Of a DNA stretch of 37,270 bases, positions 33,694 through 37,270 are shown one piece after another. The stretch is from Helicobacteraceae bacterium (lineage in GTDB: Bacteria > Campylobacterota > Campylobacteria > Campylobacterales > SZUA-545). Position 1 is the first letter of the stretch. The number at the start of each line of letters is the position of its first letter. Where the stretch lies: contig JAISOU010000043.1 in NCBI GenBank assembly GCA_031275395.1, positions 1 through 37,270 on the forward strand, written 5' to 3'. A program made the translations under genes and the position numbers. The notes beneath the pieces are model-generated. The model was not told where the DNA came from. It searched no databases and worked only from the letters and a program-made list of their open reading frames with translations.

Positions 33694-34862
33694 TAGCGAT
33701 CTTTGATCTGCGCGACTAACGTTTTTACCGTTTGCAACGCTTTTTCAGCCGTAGAATCCGCCGCCAAAACGATGGCAAGCCTACGTCCTTTATGACTAAT
33801 CGGCTTGCCAAAAAGCCGCGCAAAAGAGCGATCGGTAAAGATCGAATCGGGGATTTCCAGCACGGGATTTGCGCTTTCGTTTTGCGCCTTATACGCCGCG
33901 CTTGCGCCCGACGAGATCAAACTAAAGCCAAGCGGCAAGCCCAAAACGGCGCGGATATGGAGCGCAAATTCGCTCTGATTTTGCGTGATTAGCGTAACCA
34001 TTCCCGTATCGTGCGGACGCGGGCTAACCTCGCTGAAATAGACCTCCTCGCCTTTGACAAAAAGTTCCACGCCGAAAATGCCGCGTCCGCCTAAGCCGTC
34101 CGTAACGCGCTTTGCGATCGTTTCCGCTTTTTCGCGCACGACTTCGCTTAAAGCGATCGGTTGCCAAGAGTAGATATAATCGCCGTCTTTTTGAATATGC
34201 CCGATCGGTTCGCAAAAGCGCGTTTCTTTTTCCGTGCGGACGGTTAAAAGCGTGATCTCAAAATCAAAACTGATAAACTCCTCCACAATCAGTTCGCTTG
34301 CGTCGCCTCTGGCTTCCTCTTGCGCCAACGTAAAACTGGCTTTCAGATCCTCCGCGTTTTTAGCTACGCTCTGCCCGTGTCCGCTACTGCTCATCACAGG
34401 CTTGATCACGCAAGGAAAACCGATCGCCTCCGCCGCTTGCGCAAGCTCGTCGTAAGTTTTGACAAAACGGTAAGCGCTTGTTTTCAGCCCCAGCTCTTCG
34501 GCGGCAAAGATTCTAATGCCCTTGCGATTCATTGTAAGTTCTACCGCGCGCGCGTTTGGTATCACTCTAAAGCCCTCTTTTTCCGCCTCGATCAGCGCGT
34601 CGATGCTGATCGCCTCGATTTCGGGAAGGATATAGGAAGGTTTTTCGCGGCGGATAATCTCCAAAACCTGCGACTTATCCTTTAGATCGATCGTATAGGC
34701 TTTGTTTGCGACAAGATGCGCGGGAGCGTTGGCGTAGCGATCAAGGGCGACTACCTCCAACCCCATTCGCTGCGCCTCGATCGCAACCTCTTTGCCAAGC
34801 TCGCCGCCGCCGAGCAACATAATTTTTACGCTCGCGTTTTTATAAGGCGCTCCAAAATCCAT
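33693..34862 (-). CDS. purT: Formate-dependent GAR transformylase
   Basis: ATP-grasp enzyme that formylates glycinamide ribonucleotide with formate and ATP in purine synthesis, independent of folate. Signatures: [12 protein letters not shown] near the start, [21 protein letters not shown], and [11 protein letters not shown] with [13 protein letters not shown]. Of two consecutive ATGs the second (34862) has the better distance to AAAGGA. First gene of the purT-dxr pair. Confidence 0.96.
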   Translation of the reverse strand: MDFGAPYKNASVKIMLLGGGELGKEVAIEAQRMGLEVVALDRYANAPAHLVANKAYTIDLKDKSQVLEIIRREKPSYILPEIEAISIDALIEAEKEGFRVIPNARAVELTMNRKGIRIFAAEELGLKTSAYRFVKTYDELAQAAEAIGFPCVIKPVMSSSGHGQSVAKNAEDLKASFTLAQEEARGDASELIVEEFISFDFEITLLTVRTEKETRFCEPIGHIQKDGDYIYSWQPIALSEVVREKAETIAKRVTDGLGGRGIFGVELFVKGEEVYFSEVSPRPHDTGMVTLITQNQSEFALHIRAVLGLPLGFSLISSGASAAYKAQNESANPVLEIPDSIFTDRSFARLFGKPISHKGRRLAIVLAADSTAEKALQTVKTLVAQIKDR

Positions 34863-34885
34863 CATTTTCCTTTAATTTTTGCAAA

Positions 34886-34891
34886 ATTATA
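34886..34891 (-). promoter_or_regulatory. -10 element of purT-dxr
   Basis: TATAAT on the minus strand in the context GGCTATAATTTTGC, 24 bases before the purT start. No clear -35 is seen. Confidence 0.5.
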
Positions 34892-34975
34892 GCCTTTGAA
34901 GGGTAAGCCGAATTGAGATCGCCGCTTATTTAGCCTCAAGGGATCAAAGGCAAAACGACGGATTTGTTCAAAGAC

Positions 34976-35005
34976 TTGACAATGATAGACTAAATGTTGT
35001 ATAAT
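34976..35005 (+). promoter_or_regulatory. Sigma-70 promoter of groESL
   Basis: TTGACA (34976-34981) and TATAAT (35000-35005) are both perfect consensus, spaced by 18 bases. The CIRCE operator begins four bases after the -10, so bound repressor would block transcription initiation. Confidence 0.85.
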
Positions 35006-35009
35006 GCTT

Positions 35010-35036
35010 TTAGCATTCTAAGGTTTAGAGTGCTAA
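35010..35036. promoter_or_regulatory. CIRCE operator (HrcA-binding inverted repeat)
   Basis: Left arm TTAGCATTC, nine-base spacer, right arm GAGTGCTAA. The consensus is TTAGCACTC-N9-GAGTGCTAA, so the left arm has a single mismatch and the right arm is perfect. It implies heat-shock control by HrcA; hrcA itself is not in the window. Confidence 0.9.
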
Positions 35037-35073
35037 AATCACAATCTCAAAAATCACTCGTTAGGAGGAATCA

Positions 35074-35355
35074 ATGCTATTCACGCCTCTGGGCTACCGC
35101 ATTCTTGTAGAAAGAAGCGAAGAACCCGCAAAAACCGCATCGGGTATCATCATTCCCGACAACGCGAAAGAAAAGCCGCTTGACGGCAAAGTAGTCGCGA
35201 TCAGTAAAGCGATCAAGGAGAAAGGCGAAATCGCCGTAGGCGACGTGGTCGTTTTCGGTAAATACGCAGGTACGGAGATCAAGATCGACGGCAAAGACTA
35301 CGTTGTGTTGAACAACAGCGAAAAGAACGACGACATTTTGGGCGTTCGCAAATAA
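35074..35355 (+). CDS. groES: Co-chaperonin GroES
   Basis: A 93-residue lid of the GroEL cage. It has the usual beginning ([12 protein letters not shown]), the mobile loop around [15 protein letters not shown] and the ending D-D-I-L-G-V. A strong TTAGGAGGAATCA ribosome site precedes the ATG. groEL follows after 17 bases. Confidence 0.98.
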   Translation: MLFTPLGYRILVERSEEPAKTASGIIIPDNAKEKPLDGKVVAISKAIKEKGEIAVGDVVVFGKYAGTEIKIDGKDYVVLNNSEKNDDILGVRK

Positions 35356-35369
35356 AACGCAAAGGATAA

Positions 35370-37001
<1,632 letters not shown>

Positions 37002-37040
37002 GCAAAAGGGCAAATAGCCTCTAGCTTGGTAGATTATCGC

Positions 37041-37072
37041 GATCGCGGGATAGCTCCCGCGATCTTTATTTT
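37041..37072 (+). terminator. Terminator of groESL
   Basis: Stem GATCGCGGG / CCCGCGATC with loop ATAGCT, followed by TTTATTTT. It is 40 bases past the groEL stop. Confidence 0.88.
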
Positions 37073-37181
37073 GCCGCGCCGTTATCCAAAGGCTAAAACG
37101 TCGTAAAGATGCGATCTCGCTTTTTGCGATCCTTAAAGTTTATCCCTTCGCAAAACCGAACTAAATTAGATTGCGCTTGGC

Positions 37182-37187
37182 TATAAT
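37182..37187 (+). promoter_or_regulatory. -10 element before the last partial gene
   Basis: TATAAT 36 bases before the ATG at 37224. No clear -35 is seen, so support is modest. Confidence 0.4.
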
Positions 37188-37223
37188 CGTTGGATTTTAA
37201 TACAGATAACGGCAAGGATAAAA

Positions 37224-37270
37224 ATGCGCTTTTTTTTCAATCGTTTCAAAGTTGTAACTTGCGCGATTGC
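37224..37270 (+). CDS. Start of an unidentified gene (truncated by window edge)
   Basis: Fifteen codons are visible (M-R-F-F-F-N-R-F-K-V-V-T-C-A-I), with AAGGA upstream of the ATG. The basic, then hydrophobic beginning could be a signal peptide or membrane helix. A run of eight T covers codons 3-5. The product cannot be named. Confidence 0.5.
   Translation, partial: MRFFFNRFKVVTCAI

Noticed and set aside
37227-37270. T8 run at the start of the last gene as a phase-variation tract
   Set aside because: It is short, natural for Phe codons, and the gene is cut by the window edge, so nothing supports switching.

Overview
The window looks like a chromosomal segment of an uncultured Campylobacterota (epsilonproteobacterial) bacterium. 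The basis is inference from gene content and protein style: a CmoB with a Campylobacter-like C-terminus, a hemL-atpZ pair with 4-bp overlaps, a PDC-sensor membrane protein, a PIN-PhoH protein, a compact type II-C CRISPR-Cas9 locus and a long poly-G tract in a surface-type enzyme gene. Base composition is moderate and the octamer GCGATCGC is strikingly frequent. No rRNA or tRNA gene was recognised.

Layout. 1-3.2 kb: 3' end of a TPR protein gene, a catalase gene broken by one frameshift, and a PDC-sensor membrane protein. 3.2-8.5 kb (minus strand): hemL, atpZ-like, a membrane protein, an LtaS-type sulfatase-fold transferase with a 12-G tract, then a PIN-PhoH protein. 8.6-16 kb (plus strand): a tightly overlapping run of a periplasmic PhnD-like binding protein, two GGDEF-EAL proteins, a DUF2062 protein, a small lipoprotein, cmoB and a hotdog thioesterase, ending in a decayed TPR gene. 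16.4-18.4 kb (minus): Ppx/GppA and two tandem 2[4Fe-4S] ferredoxins.

18.6-23.8 kb (minus) is a six-gene sulfur operon behind one near-consensus sigma-70 promoter: cysteine synthase (CysM-like), JAMM protease (Mec-like), ubiquitin-like sulfur carrier (CysO/ThiS-like, ending Gly-Gly-Leu), E1-rhodanese (MoeZ-like), a family 2A encapsulin shell protein and a SufS-type cysteine desulfurase with an N-terminal extension. The first four match the carrier-thiocarboxylate route to cysteine known from mycobacteria. The last two match the sulfur nanocompartment of family 2A encapsulins. Having both in one operon suggests a shell-enclosed sulfur store coupled to protein-bound thiocarboxylate cysteine synthesis. 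This is the most interesting system in the window.

24.1-32.6 kb is a complete type II-C CRISPR-Cas9 locus: 58 repeats and 57 spacers on the plus strand, each repeat ending in a perfect extended -10 element, then cas2, cas1 and cas9 on the minus strand, and a tracrRNA divergent from cas9. The degenerate repeat sits at the promoter-side end of the array, and a hairpin terminator follows the last repeat before cas2.

32.6-37.3 kb: dxr and purT (minus), then groES-groEL (plus) behind a sigma-70 promoter and a CIRCE operator, a terminator, and the first codons of one more gene.
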